64,000 nt of DNA. It comes from Metabacillus kandeliae. Its GTDB lineage: Bacteria > Bacillota > Bacilli > Bacillales > Bacillaceae. The position numbers and the translations under genes were made by a program. Below, one piece after another: positions 56,318 through 64,000 of this stretch; positions within the stretch are counted from its first letter, which is position 1, and every line of letters begins with the position of its first letter. Location: NCBI RefSeq assembly GCF_021166585.1, contig NZ_JAJOZE010000010.1, positions 1 through 64,000 on the forward strand. Direction: 5' to 3'. The notes under the pieces are model-generated. The model saw only the letters and a program-made list of their open reading frames with translations. It was not told the origin of the DNA and did not search any database.

Positions 56318-58774
56318 TTAAGCTTCCGCTTCCTGCTCGCGGTATTCTTTTTTATGCGCAAAGGTGAGATAAATAATGGTTCCTGCAACAGCCAGCACAA
56401 GGAAGATCAAGGTCTTCATGATGTCCTGCCACATCAGGCTGTAGTCTCCAGTGGAGATGATGGCTCTGAATGCCGAGATGGTATAGGTCATCGGCAGATA
56501 GTTTGTGGCGTGCTGAAGCACTTTTGGCACGAGTTCAATCGGGTATGTGCCTGCGCTGCTTGTGAGCTGCAGAATCAGGATCAGGATACCGATGAAGCGT
56601 CCCGGGTTATCGAGTGCTGTGACAAGGAATTGGACGATGGCTAAGAACGTCCAGCTTGCGAGAATGCTCATGATGAAGAAGAATGGCAGACTCTGCACTT
56701 TAAGGCCGAGGCCGTACAGCAGGATCAGATCAGCCAGGATCGCCTGGAAGACACCGACGAACAGGAGCACGCCGAATTTCCCAAAGAACCAGCTGAATCC
56801 GTTTTTTGGAGCAGTTGCCGGTTCTCTCATCGGGAAGATGATGGAGAAGACGAGTGCTCCGACAAATAGGCTGAGTGACAGGAAGTATGGTGTGAAGCCA
56901 GTTCCGTAGTTCGGTACATGGTGCAGCCTGTCGTCTTTCAGCTGAACCGGTTTTGCGAACATGTCATAAACGTCATCGTTTGAGTTGATGTCATTGGCGT
57001 CTTTTGCGCCTTTTGCGAGTTCCGTTTTCAGGTCGCTGGATCCATCGGCGAGTTTGTTCATGCCGCTTGTCAGATCGTTGGAGCCGTTGTATAGCTTGCC
57101 AAGGCCTGAAGTGAGGCTGCCAGTTCCGTTTGTTAGGCTGCCCAGTCCGCCTGCAAGGCTGCTTGTGCCTCCTGCCAGTTGGCTTGTGCCGTCTGCGAGT
57201 TTGCCTGAGCCGTCTGCGAGCTTGCTTGTGCCGTCTTCGAGCTGGCCTGTTCCTGCTTGAAGCTGGCCGAGTCCTGAAGAGAGCGCGCTGCTTCCTGAGG
57301 CGATTTGGCTAAATCCGTTTTGGGCTTCGCCGAGTTTTTGGCCGTAAAGGGTAAGTCCCTGGACGAGCTGGTCCTGGCCGCCAGAAAGCTGTTTTGCACC
57401 GTCAGCCAGTTTTTGCTGGCCTGCTGTCAGCTGGTCAAAGCCTGAGCCGAGCTTAGTTTGACCGTCCTCCAGAGCAGCTGCTCCTGCTGAGAGCTTGCTT
57501 CCGCCATCCTTTAGGAGAGAAGCGTTGTCTGAGAGCTGACCGACGCCGCCGTCAACCTTTTTGCTGCCCGCTGCAAGCTGATCGACAGCTTGTTTTAAGG
57601 CGGCAACCTGCGGATCATTGGATGCTTTGGCCATTGCGTCTACTTTTGTCTGCAGATCGGCAAGGCCCTGTGCAACTTGGGCAGATCCGGCTTTTGTTTC
57701 ATCTGCGCCTGTTTTGAATTTGCCGAGATTGTCTGATAAAGCCTGTGCTCCTTCAGAAACCCCTTTGGTTCCTGCAGTCAAAGCAGGCAGCTTTTCGTTG
57801 ATTTGGTTCATGCCGGCAAGCGATTGATCAAGTCCATTGGATAGATCATTTGCTCCTGCTTGTGATTTTTTGGCTCCATCGAGAAGCTTTGTATTGCCAT
57901 CCTGAAGCTGTCCGATGCCTGCGCCAAATTTTTGAATGCCGTCATCAAGCTTTTTTGCTCCTGAGTTGGCAGATGCAATGCCGCTTGAGAAGGAAACTGA
58001 TTTTTCAGCAAGGGTTTGCAGGTTTTTCTTAAGCTCTTCGGCCCCTTTGTTTACGTCTGCTGCGCCTTTGTTCAGCTTGTCAGCTCCATCTTTTGCTGAA
58101 GCTGCCCCGCTGTTCAGCTTATTGGCGCCGCTTTTTGCGGAATCGATACCAGATTTCAAATCATTGGAGCCTTTTTTGGCGTCTGAGATCCCGTTGTTCA
58201 ATTTGCCGGCGCCGTCGGCTGCTTCATTCAGCCCTTTTCCTACATCTTTAATGTTGTCATACATGGATTCTGCATAGGTTTTGGTTACTTCTCCGGAAAC
58301 CTCTTCTTTTACCTTTTCCATGCCGGAGTCTCCGATTTTAGTAGATAAGTAGTTAGAGCCTTCGTTTGGTGTATAAATGAGCTCTAATTTTTTCGGATGG
58401 GCATCCTGCAGGGTTGTTGCATGTTCAGAAAAGTTTTCAGGTACTTCGATTTTCATATAATACTTTTGATTTTCCAGGCCTCTGTCAGCTGTTTTTTCAT
58501 CAACAAACTGCCAGTTGAATTTTTTGTTATCTTTCAGCTTATCGACAAAGTCATCACCGATCGTCAGCTTCTTATCGTTAAAATCAGCTCCTTTGTCTTT
58601 GTTAACTACCGCTACCGGCAATTGATCAACCTGGCCGTATGGATCCCAAAAGGCCCACAGAAAGGTGCCGCTGTATAGGAGCGGGATCAGCAATACTGCC
58701 AAAACGGCGATCAAGAGTTTTTTCGTCTTTAAAATTCCAAGAAATTCGCCTTTTAAAGAAGTAAAAGCTTTCAT
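56318..58774 (-). CDS. yhgE: YhgE/Pip family membrane protein
   Basis: An 818-residue protein. TM1 is at residues about 20-42, followed by the YhgE/Pip N-terminal domain (DPYGQVDQLPVAVVNKDKGADFN). A very long helical stretch of heptad-like repeats (GAxKLxxG, residues about 185-600) follows, then five hydrophobic helices at the C-terminus (VGALVFSIIFP onward). Related proteins include phage infection protein receptors and ABC-2-like exporters; the exact function is unknown. A TetR gene lies just upstream, with a 23-bp palindrome in between. Confidence 0.9.
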   Translation of the reverse strand: MKAFTSLKGEFLGILKTKKLLIAVLAVLLIPLLYSGTFLWAFWDPYGQVDQLPVAVVNKDKGADFNDKKLTIGDDFVDKLKDNKKFNWQFVDEKTADRGLENQKYYMKIEVPENFSEHATTLQDAHPKKLELIYTPNEGSNYLSTKIGDSGMEKVKEEVSGEVTKTYAESMYDNIKDVGKGLNEAADGAGKLNNGISDAKKGSNDLKSGIDSAKSGANKLNSGAASAKDGADKLNKGAADVNKGAEELKKNLQTLAEKSVSFSSGIASANSGAKKLDDGIQKFGAGIGQLQDGNTKLLDGAKKSQAGANDLSNGLDQSLAGMNQINEKLPALTAGTKGVSEGAQALSDNLGKFKTGADETKAGSAQVAQGLADLQTKVDAMAKASNDPQVAALKQAVDQLAAGSKKVDGGVGQLSDNASLLKDGGSKLSAGAAALEDGQTKLGSGFDQLTAGQQKLADGAKQLSGGQDQLVQGLTLYGQKLGEAQNGFSQIASGSSALSSGLGQLQAGTGQLEDGTSKLADGSGKLADGTSQLAGGTSSLAGGLGSLTNGTGSLTSGLGKLYNGSNDLTSGMNKLADGSSDLKTELAKGAKDANDINSNDDVYDMFAKPVQLKDDRLHHVPNYGTGFTPYFLSLSLFVGALVFSIIFPMREPATAPKNGFSWFFGKFGVLLFVGVFQAILADLILLYGLGLKVQSLPFFFIMSILASWTFLAIVQFLVTALDNPGRFIGILILILQLTSSAGTYPIELVPKVLQHATNYLPMTYTISAFRAIISTGDYSLMWQDIMKTLIFLVLAVAGTIIYLTFAHKKEYREQEAEA

Positions 58775-58802
58775 GGCTGCCTCCTTGTTGTAATAGAATG
58801 TT

Positions 58803-58825
58803 TGACCGAATTCTTCATTCAGTCA
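58803..58825. promoter_or_regulatory. TetR-type operator upstream of yhgE
   Basis: A 23-bp palindrome with arms TGAC-C-GAAT and ATTC-A-GTCA. A second 23-bp site with the same TGAC/GTCA ends lies upstream of the tetR gene at 59442-59464. Confidence 0.6.
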
Positions 58826-58850
58826 TTTTGCTGCATGAAGGAAGGACTAT

Positions 58851-59423
58851 CTATTTTGATAATCCTTTCAATACATAAAATTTCATTAATTCCGCAATTT
58901 TTTCCGATGATAGCGGTTTATGCCGCCTTTCCCAATCAGACACTAAGGCAATATAGGTTTTGAGAAGAAGAAATGCCGTAATTTCCGGATCATTTTCCCG
59001 GATATCTCCTTTTTTCATCGCCGCTGAAATTTTTCCTTTAAGATAATGAATAATCTCTTCCTCAATATGATTGAGCATGTCCAGAACAGCAAGTGTGCCC
59101 ATTTCTTTTTCTTCTTGAAGAAGCTTCAGCATCAGCTGGTGTTCATTGCGGAACTCCAGGATCCGGTAGAGCGCATAGTGCACGTTCTCTCCGAAGGTTC
59201 TGTCAGGGCTTATGGCGTCATCTGCCTCATGAATCATTTCCTTTACCATCGCTGATACAATGTCATGAAACAGTTCGTCTTTGTTTTTAAAAAACGTATA
59301 AATGGTGCCTTTTCCAACGTTGGCGAGCTTTGCTACTTGATCCATTGTCGTAGCCTTGTAGCCGAACATTGAAAATGACTTTGTCGCAGCATCAATAATC
59401 AGCTTGCGGCGGTCGATTGACAT
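58851..59423 (-). CDS. yhgD: TetR family regulator (YhgD-like)
   Basis: A 190-residue TetR protein with helix-turn-helix IIDAATKSFSMFGYKATTMDQVAKLANVGKGTIYTFFKNKDEL at residues about 9-51. The C-terminal ligand domain is helical. Placed just before yhgE in the same direction, as in B. subtilis, it probably represses both genes through the paired palindromes. The symbol rests on this neighbourhood. Confidence 0.86.
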   Translation of the reverse strand: MSIDRRKLIIDAATKSFSMFGYKATTMDQVAKLANVGKGTIYTFFKNKDELFHDIVSAMVKEMIHEADDAISPDRTFGENVHYALYRILEFRNEHQLMLKLLQEEKEMGTLAVLDMLNHIEEEIIHYLKGKISAAMKKGDIRENDPEITAFLLLKTYIALVSDWERRHKPLSSEKIAELMKFYVLKGLSK

Positions 59424-59441
59424 GATTTTGCTAACACCTTC

Positions 59442-59464
59442 TGACTAAATGAGTATTTTGGTCA
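59442..59464. promoter_or_regulatory. TetR-type operator upstream of yhgD
   Basis: A 23-bp imperfect palindrome beginning TGACTAAAT and ending TTTTGGTCA, the same length and ends as the site upstream of yhgE; it lies about 20 bases before the tetR ATG, where it can give autoregulation. Confidence 0.55.
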
Positions 59465-59530
59465 ATAAGTACTGTATTAATATAGCATACTCCTTTTTCG
59501 CTTGCAATAGGTTTGCTTTAATAAATAAAA

Positions 59531-59635
59531 GGCTCTGTTAAATTTGGCTGCTGATTTCCGCTGCAGGCGGTTTCTGATCCGCTTTAGCGCCTGCTTAGGT
59601 CTCACCTGTCCCGCTGCTCCCACAGGAGGAACTCT
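59531..59635 (-). repeat. Degenerate partial copy of the MITE-like element
   Basis: On the minus strand GGGAGCAGCGGGACAGGTGAG, then CGGAAATCAGCAGCCAAATT and an end TTTAACAGAGCC correspond in order to the copy at 4717-4900, in the opposite orientation. The middle is altered and one end is missing. Confidence 0.7.
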
Positions 59636-59793
59636 TTCCTTTTTTTCCAGCCGGTTCCTTTGGAATTCCTTTGAAAACTCAATGCGGTTTGCTGACAAGC
59701 TTGCTGCAGCAGTCTCAAAGGCTACATCCTGCTCCCACTCACTTTTTCCACCTTTGCCCTCTTTCTTCCTTATAATGTGTCTGTCATATTTCC

Positions 59794-59853
59794 TTTACGG
59801 AAACTTTACATCAGGTTAGTCAATTATCCAAAAACCACTACTACACTTATACT
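59794..59853 (+). promoter_or_regulatory. Candidate Pho box and -10 of the secreted protein gene
   Basis: TTTACG (59794-59799), TTTACA (59805-59810) and TTAGTC (59816-59821) recur with 5-base spacers, the layout of PhoP boxes (TTWACA-N5). TATACT at 59848-59853 is the -10. This suggests induction by phosphate shortage, but the repeats are imperfect. Confidence 0.4.
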
Positions 59854-59881
59854 GTAAGTTTATAAAAGAGGAGGAAAACAT

Positions 59882-61522
59882 ATGAAGTTTTGGACAACAT
59901 CGATGGCAGCCTCAATGTTTGCTGCCTCATTGCTCATCCCTTTGAATCACGCAGGGGCTGAGAGTACAAAAGAATACTATCCAAAAACAATGGATATTTC
60001 CAAGATTGCCGGCTATTCAACAGGTGCCTCTGATGAAGACGGCGGCGTAGCAGAAATCATTAAATATAATAAAGACAATCAAAAGTTTTATCTTGTGAAT
60101 GGAAAAACCCAGACTCTTGATATTGTCAGCCTTAAAAAACTGAACGGCAGCAAAGGACAGAGCCTGGAAAAAGAAAAATCCGTTGATATTGCAAAAGCGG
60201 TGAACTCGGCTTCGTTCCAATATGGCGATTTAACAAGCGTTGATGTGAATACAGCTCAAAAGGTTGTTGTAGCAGCAGTACAAGAAAAAGATTACAGTAA
60301 GCCAGGGAAAATCGTTGTCATGGATTACTCCGGAAAAGTGCTGAAAACATTCAATGCCGGTGTTCAGCCTGACATGATTAAAATGACGGAAAATGGAAAA
60401 TACATTTTAACAGCAGATGAAGGCGAGCCGAGGATGGGTTTGAAAAACGGCGTGGACCCAGAAGGTTCTGTAACGATCGTAAAATTTAAATCCGGCAAAA
60501 CAGAGCATGTGAAGTTTGACAAAGAAAAGGCCATTGATTCTGATGTAGTGATCCGCAACAAAGACGGCGGCGCTCTTAAGGATTTGGAGCCTGAATATAT
60601 CGCGCTGAGCGAAGATGGCAAAAAAGCTTATGTTACCCTGCAGGAAAATAATGCGGTGGCAGAAATCAATGTCAAATCAGCTAAGCTGAAGTCCGTTAAA
60701 TCCCTTGGCTTTAAAGATCATTCTCTTGCTGAAAACGGACTTGATGCTGCAAAGGACGGCAAAATTGGCATTAAACCGATGCCAATTCTAGGCTCTTACA
60801 TGCCTGACAGCATTTCTGAATTTGAAGTGAATGGTACAAGCTATCTTCTGACAGCTAATGAAGGGGACGCAACAGAGTGGGAAGAATTTGAAAATGTGGC
60901 GGACTTTAAAGATGTGAAGAATGACATCAAGCTCGACAGCAGCCTGTTTAAAGGCATGAGCAAAGAAGAAGCAGAAAAAAGCTTTGAAGAAATGAAGAAA
61001 AACCCTGCCTATGACAAGCTGGAGGTTTTGACAGACAGAGGAAACGATGCTATTTACACACTAGGCGGCCGCTCCTTCTCGATCTGGAAGGCAGACACAA
61101 TGGAGCTTGTTTATGACAGCGGCAGCGATTTTGAAAACATTACAGCTGCGCGCTACCCTAACTATTTTAACTCGTCCAATGATGACGATGCAATGGACAA
61201 ACGCAGCACAAAAAAAGGACCAGAGCCTGAAGGCACAGTGGTCGGTAAAGCAGGCGGCAAGCAATATGCCTTCATCGGCCTTGAACGCATCGGCGGCATC
61301 ATGGCCTATGATATCTCTAATCCGGAAAAGCCTGTTTTCGCCAACTACATCAACACAAGAAGCTTCTCAGGCAAAATTGCCGGTGATGTAGCACCTGAAG
61401 GACTGGATTTTGTCAGCGGAGAAAACAGCCCTACAAAGCGTCCGCTTCTTCTTTCAGGAAATGAAGTAAGCGGAACAGCAGCTGTAGACCAGCTTGCGAT
61501 ACCCGGTTATTTGAAGAAATAA
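59882..61522 (+). CDS. Secreted choice-of-anchor I family protein
   Basis: A 546-residue exported protein. Residues 1-27 are a signal peptide (hydrophobic core AASMFAASLLIPL, cut near AGA-ES). The rest is a beta-propeller-like choice-of-anchor I domain, with LTADEGEPRM, MPDSISEF, LLTANEGDATEWEEF and the late IGLERIGGIMAYDIS and APEGLDF motifs. No LPXTG, lipobox or C-terminal helix is visible, so it is likely released or held by another means. Enzyme activity is unknown. GAGGAGG precedes the ATG. Confidence 0.85.
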   Translation: MKFWTTSMAASMFAASLLIPLNHAGAESTKEYYPKTMDISKIAGYSTGASDEDGGVAEIIKYNKDNQKFYLVNGKTQTLDIVSLKKLNGSKGQSLEKEKSVDIAKAVNSASFQYGDLTSVDVNTAQKVVVAAVQEKDYSKPGKIVVMDYSGKVLKTFNAGVQPDMIKMTENGKYILTADEGEPRMGLKNGVDPEGSVTIVKFKSGKTEHVKFDKEKAIDSDVVIRNKDGGALKDLEPEYIALSEDGKKAYVTLQENNAVAEINVKSAKLKSVKSLGFKDHSLAENGLDAAKDGKIGIKPMPILGSYMPDSISEFEVNGTSYLLTANEGDATEWEEFENVADFKDVKNDIKLDSSLFKGMSKEEAEKSFEEMKKNPAYDKLEVLTDRGNDAIYTLGGRSFSIWKADTMELVYDSGSDFENITAARYPNYFNSSNDDDAMDKRSTKKGPEPEGTVVGKAGGKQYAFIGLERIGGIMAYDISNPEKPVFANYINTRSFSGKIAGDVAPEGLDFVSGENSPTKRPLLLSGNEVSGTAAVDQLAIPGYLKK

Positions 61523-61535
61523 ATGAAGGTTTTGC

Positions 61536-61567
61536 GGGGTCTGAGGATAAACTCAGGCTCCTTTTTA
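61536..61567 (+). terminator. Intrinsic terminator of the secreted protein gene
   Basis: GGTCTGAG and CTCAGGCTCC form a stem around GATAAA, followed by TTTTT, just after the stop. Confidence 0.65.
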
Positions 61568-61582
61568 CGTTTAATGGCTAAA

Positions 61583-61800
61583 CCCGCATATAAACTGTTC
61601 AGCCTGCATAAAAAGGGTTCAGCCTGCATATAAAGAGTTCAACCCGCAAGTGAACTGTTCAGCCTGCATAAAAATGTTTTATCCCGCATGGGAAGCGGAC
61701 AGCCTGCATATAAATTCTTTTATTCCGCATATAAATTTCAAAAACCTGCAAATAAAATCTTCAATTCCGCATATAAAACCTTCAAATCCGCACATAAAAC
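61583..61800. repeat. Phased array of 11 CYGCATATAAA cores, 20-21 bp period
   Basis: The GCA of the core stands at 61586, 61606, 61626, 61646, 61666, 61686, 61706, 61727, 61748, 61769 and 61790: six spacings of exactly 20 and four of 21 bases. All copies point the same way; the best form is CCGCATATAAA, often preceded by TTCA. The array begins about 16 bases after the terminator. Frames reading through it are repetitive and are not genes. Confidence 0.9.
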
Positions 61801-61874
61801 CCGCTCTGAGCTGTAATTTGCTGCTGAAAATGAAAATAATTGAACAAACACATGCATTTCACGTCATTTTGAAG

Positions 61875-61911
61875 AAAAAGAGCCCGGAAGCACGCATTTT
61901 CGGGCTCTTTC
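61875..61911 (-). terminator. Intrinsic terminator of pgdS
   Basis: On the minus strand AAAGAGCCCG and CGGGCTCTTT form the stem, followed by TTCTTC; it lies directly after the pgdS stop. Confidence 0.8.
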
Positions 61912-61919
61912 TCTTCACT

Positions 61920-63164
61920 TTACAGACGTTTTGCTTTCACATACCTATCTTTCCAATAGAAGTTGGATTTGTAATTAACAACAGATACACCATCTGTATT
62001 TGACACCAGGATCACCTGGCCGTTACCGGCATAGATGGATGGCACAATGGTTGAGCCCTGGAAGAAGACGAGGTCTCCAGGCTTTAAGTCTTTTTCAGAT
62101 ACATAGGTGCCCATGTTCATCTGGCTCTTTCCATAACGGGGAAGGCTGATCCCAGTGGCATGCTTGACCGCGTATTGGACAAAGCCTCCTGTGTCAAATC
62201 CTTCTGCAGGAGTGATGCCGCCTGTGTGCTGCTTTGTCCCGATCAGGCTCGCTGCCTCTTTTACAATGGGATTGCTTGTATCCATTTTCAAGCCGGACAC
62301 TCTTCTGATACCGGCATATTTCTCTTGTAAAAACGAGTTTGACAGATAGCTGACTGTTACTTTGTTGGCTCCCCCAATGCGTGTGGCATTGAGAATCTGA
62401 TTTTCGCCTGCATAAATGCCCACATGAGAGATGCCTGGACGATGGGTGTTTTGGAAAAAAACAAGATCGCCGATTCTAATATCTTCACTCTTTACCGGTT
62501 CACCTGTTTCCCATTGCTGCTCAGGTGCACTCGGCAAATAAATGCCCATTGCTTTCCTGTAAACATATTGGGTAAATCCTGAACAGTCAAAGCCCGCCGG
62601 AGTTTTTCCGCCTTCTATGTACGGTACTCCGAGCTGCTCTATCGCAGCTGATACGACAGGATTATCTTTTGCAAGTGATGGATTTTCGGTGATCCGTTTG
62701 GCGCCGAGGTACCGATTGCTCCAATAGGCTGATTTTTCAACATTTACGGTTGTCACCCCTTCTGAAACAGAGCTGTAAATCATCTCGCCATTCCCGGCGT
62801 AAAATCCAGCAGTGGAAGTCTTGCCTGTTGCGGTATCCTTAAAGAACAGTACATCACCAGGCTGCAGGGAATCCTTCGCCACAGCCTGGCCGAAGCCGTA
62901 TTGTTCGCTTGAAATCCCTGGAAGCGAGATGCTGGCAGCTTTTTTCATGATATATTGAACAAAGCCTGCTGAGTTGAAGCCTGAAGCAGGGGTATTGCCG
63001 CCAGAGCTGTATGATGTTCCTTTATACTTTACTGCTTCGTTCATCACCACCTGGCCGGCCGAAGCTGATGCAGCTTTTGCCTGCTCAAATCTGGCCTCAG
63101 GAAAAAAGAGGGCAGCAGCCATTAAGGCTATAAGGGCGATTCTCCATTTTGTCAATTTGATCAC
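61920..63164 (-). CDS. pgdS: PgdS-like poly-gamma-glutamate hydrolase (three NlpC/P60 repeats)
   Basis: A 414-residue exported protein. Residues 1-31 are a signal peptide (cut near AKA-ASA). Three NlpC/P60 repeats follow at about 36-160, 175-290 and 300-414. Only the middle one has the catalytic Cys194 (GFDCSGF) and its His (GISHVGIYAG); the first has Ser (FNSAGF) and the third Thr (FDTGGF). B. subtilis PgdS has the same length and, as I recall, the same pattern of one Cys-bearing repeat between two without Cys. PgdS cuts poly-gamma-glutamate. No pgsBCA synthesis genes are in the window. A sigmaD-like promoter lies upstream. Confidence 0.87.
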   Translation of the reverse strand: MIKLTKWRIALIALMAAALFFPEARFEQAKAASASAGQVVMNEAVKYKGTSYSSGGNTPASGFNSAGFVQYIMKKAASISLPGISSEQYGFGQAVAKDSLQPGDVLFFKDTATGKTSTAGFYAGNGEMIYSSVSEGVTTVNVEKSAYWSNRYLGAKRITENPSLAKDNPVVSAAIEQLGVPYIEGGKTPAGFDCSGFTQYVYRKAMGIYLPSAPEQQWETGEPVKSEDIRIGDLVFFQNTHRPGISHVGIYAGENQILNATRIGGANKVTVSYLSNSFLQEKYAGIRRVSGLKMDTSNPIVKEAASLIGTKQHTGGITPAEGFDTGGFVQYAVKHATGISLPRYGKSQMNMGTYVSEKDLKPGDLVFFQGSTIVPSIYAGNGQVILVSNTDGVSVVNYKSNFYWKDRYVKAKRL

Positions 63165-63216
63165 TCCATTTCTAAAGATGTCTTTGGCAGGAAGAAGCAG
63201 GACAAGTTCACTATTT

Positions 63217-63244
63217 ATATCGCCCTTTTATCCTGTCATGTTTA
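63217..63244 (-). promoter_or_regulatory. SigmaD-like promoter of pgdS
   Basis: On the minus strand TAAA (63241-63244), 16 bases and GGCGATAT (63217-63224) match the motility sigmaD consensus TAAA-N15-GCCGATAT with one base changed. It lies about 50 bases before the pgdS start. SigmaD control agrees with my memory of B. subtilis pgdS. Confidence 0.6.
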
Positions 63245-63255
63245 GGCTTCTGTGC

Positions 63256-63298
63256 CAATGGCTTCATTCTCCTATCTGCAGGAGAGCCATTAGGCTGA
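63256..63298. other. Nested stem-loop upstream of pgdS
   Basis: GCCAATGGC pairs with GCCATTAGGC (one bulge), and an inner stem CTCCT/AGGAG sits in its loop. There is no T run, so it is not a terminator. It lies just upstream of the sigmaD-like promoter, so it may be a protein site or part of a longer leader. Confidence 0.4.
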
Positions 63299-63344
63299 CA
63301 GGTTTCTTGCTGCTGGAAACTCCCATGCCTTTTCTCATGAACAG

Positions 63345-63373
63345 GAAAAAGGATGCCAATATTCTGGCATCCA
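63345..63373 (-). terminator. Intrinsic terminator of the chemotaxis receptor gene
   Basis: On the minus strand GGATGCCA and TGGCATCC enclose a six-base loop and are followed by TTTTT. Confidence 0.85.
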
Positions 63374-63379
63374 TTTACA

Positions 63380-64000
63380 CTATCTTTTAAATTTAGTCAT
63401 TAAATCAGATAGCTTATCTCCTGATTCGTTTAAAATTTCGGTGTACTCTGAGATAGAAGCTATGGCTTTAATCTGTTCTTCTGTTGAAGCAGTAACCTGT
63501 TCCGTTGCAGCCGCCGCTTCCTCAGCTACAGCATTAATGCTTTCAATAGAAGAGGTGACTCTGTCCTTTAATCGGTTAATGCCTTTTACTTCATTCGAAA
63601 CGCCGCGGATAGAAGTGATCAGCTGTTCAATAGATTCAGAAATAATTCCAAAGGCTTTGTCCGTTTCCTCTACAGACTTTTCCTGCTCTTTTGCAAGGTT
63701 CTCAGTGTCTGTGATGGCCTTGGAAGCTTTCAATGTTTCGTCTTCTACTCCTTGAAGCGTCTGTCTTACCTGCACCGTTGCATTGGCTGTCTGTTCAGCA
63801 AGCTTGCGCACTTCGTCTGCTACAACCGCAAACCCTTTGCCGTTTTCTCCTGCACGAGCTGCTTCGATGCTCGCATTTAAAGCGAGCAGGTTCGTTTGGT
63901 CCGAAATGTTATTGATCATATCGATAACAGAGCCGATTTCTTCAATTTTTCTTACAAGATCGCTCATCACATTTCTGACAAGAACAATAGATTCATTGGA
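63380..64000 (-). CDS. Methyl-accepting chemotaxis protein, C-terminal part (partial)
   Basis: The last 206 codons of a receptor whose start lies beyond the window edge; the frame is open to base 64000. It contains the highly conserved signalling hairpin [39 protein letters not shown] and a long coiled coil with methylation-type Glu/Gln pairs ([17 protein letters not shown]). It would signal to CheA. Placement beside the sigmaD-like pgdS gene fits motility control. Sensor domain and ligand cannot be seen. Confidence 0.93.
   Translation of the reverse strand, partial: SNESIVLVRNVMSDLVRKIEEIGSVIDMINNISDQTNLLALNASIEAARAGENGKGFAVVADEVRKLAEQTANATVQVRQTLQGVEDETLKASKAITDTENLAKEQEKSVEETDKAFGIISESIEQLITSIRGVSNEVKGINRLKDRVTSSIESINAVAEEAAAATEQVTASTEEQIKAIASISEYTEILNESGDKLSDLMTKFKR

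Noticed and set aside
56318-58774. Type VII secretion component (EsaA/YueB)
   Set aside because: The fold is related, but no WXG100, EssB or EssC-type gene is nearby, and the adjacent TetR gene matches the yhgD-yhgE arrangement.
61583-61800. CRISPR array
   Set aside because: The shared core is only about 11 bp and the whole period 20-21 bp, too short for repeat plus spacer; no cas genes are present.
61650-62003. A 117-codon plus-strand frame with repeating NIKFKNL-type text
   Set aside because: It is the translation of the phased 20-bp array and runs into the pgdS terminator and gene on the other strand.

Overview
The window comes from a spore-former-type Bacillaceae chromosome (Bacillus sensu lato, Metabacillus-like). 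I infer this from moderately low-GC DNA, strong GGAGG ribosome binding sites with many GTG/TTG starts, and gene order. On the minus strand csbA-uvrB-uvrA-yvlBCD-hprK-lgt-yvoD-ppaX-yvoF-his operon-yvcD-trxB-yvcI-rapZ-yvcK-whiA-crh matches the order I remember for Bacillus subtilis. No rRNA, tRNA, prophage or CRISPR array was seen.

Layout. 1-4.4 kb: nudix-rapZ-yvcK-whiA-crh-GNAT operon, with a cluster of DnaA boxes at its far end. 4.4-7.6 kb: MITE-like repeat, trxB and a TPR protein. 7.8-14.2 kb: complete eight-gene histidine operon hisZGDBHAFI. 14.3-16.9 kb: a possible small RNA and a PadR-controlled drug exporter. 16.9-20.8 kb: yvoF-ppaX-yvoD-lgt-hprK. 21-22.3 kb: a cell wall amidase and a repeat-filled gap. 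22.3-29.5 kb: sigmaW-type yvlBCD operon, LexA-type uvrBA operon and csbA. 29.6-37.3 kb: accessory enzymes and a SwrC-like RND pump with a divergent TetR gene. 37.3-49.5 kb: prfC, threonine synthase, a SAM-riboswitch-controlled alpha/beta hydrolase, an iron-sulfur/GNAT fusion, purU, and a quinone/catechol detoxification group (mhqO, mhqD, flavin reductase, catE). 49.6-55.9 kb: an ABC permease pair with one broken partner, a newly noticed DUF47 relic, helD, and the intact pit/DUF47 phosphate uptake pair. 55.9-64 kb: YhgE with its TetR regulator, a secreted protein, PgdS and the end of a chemotaxis receptor.

How the genes work together. HprK and Crh link carbon catabolite control to the rapZ/yvcK/whiA envelope and division group. 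Several stress circuits can be read from the DNA: a sigmaW promoter for yvlBCD, an SOS box for uvrBA, a sigmaD-like promoter for pgdS, paired operators for PadR and two TetR systems, and palindromes at the quinone genes.

Most unusual observations. (1) Three intergenic arrays of short cores repeat every 20-22 bp; each lies just 3' of an intrinsic terminator in the same polarity. (2) A SAM-I riboswitch with its own terminator precedes an esterase-like gene. (3) Five DnaA boxes lie within 153 bp far from any visible dnaA. (4) A 640-bp gap is filled with GGGGACAGG-type inverted motifs. (5) A frameshifted remnant of a second DUF47 gene lies beside a deleted permease. All names rest on reading the sequence and remembered families; no search was run.
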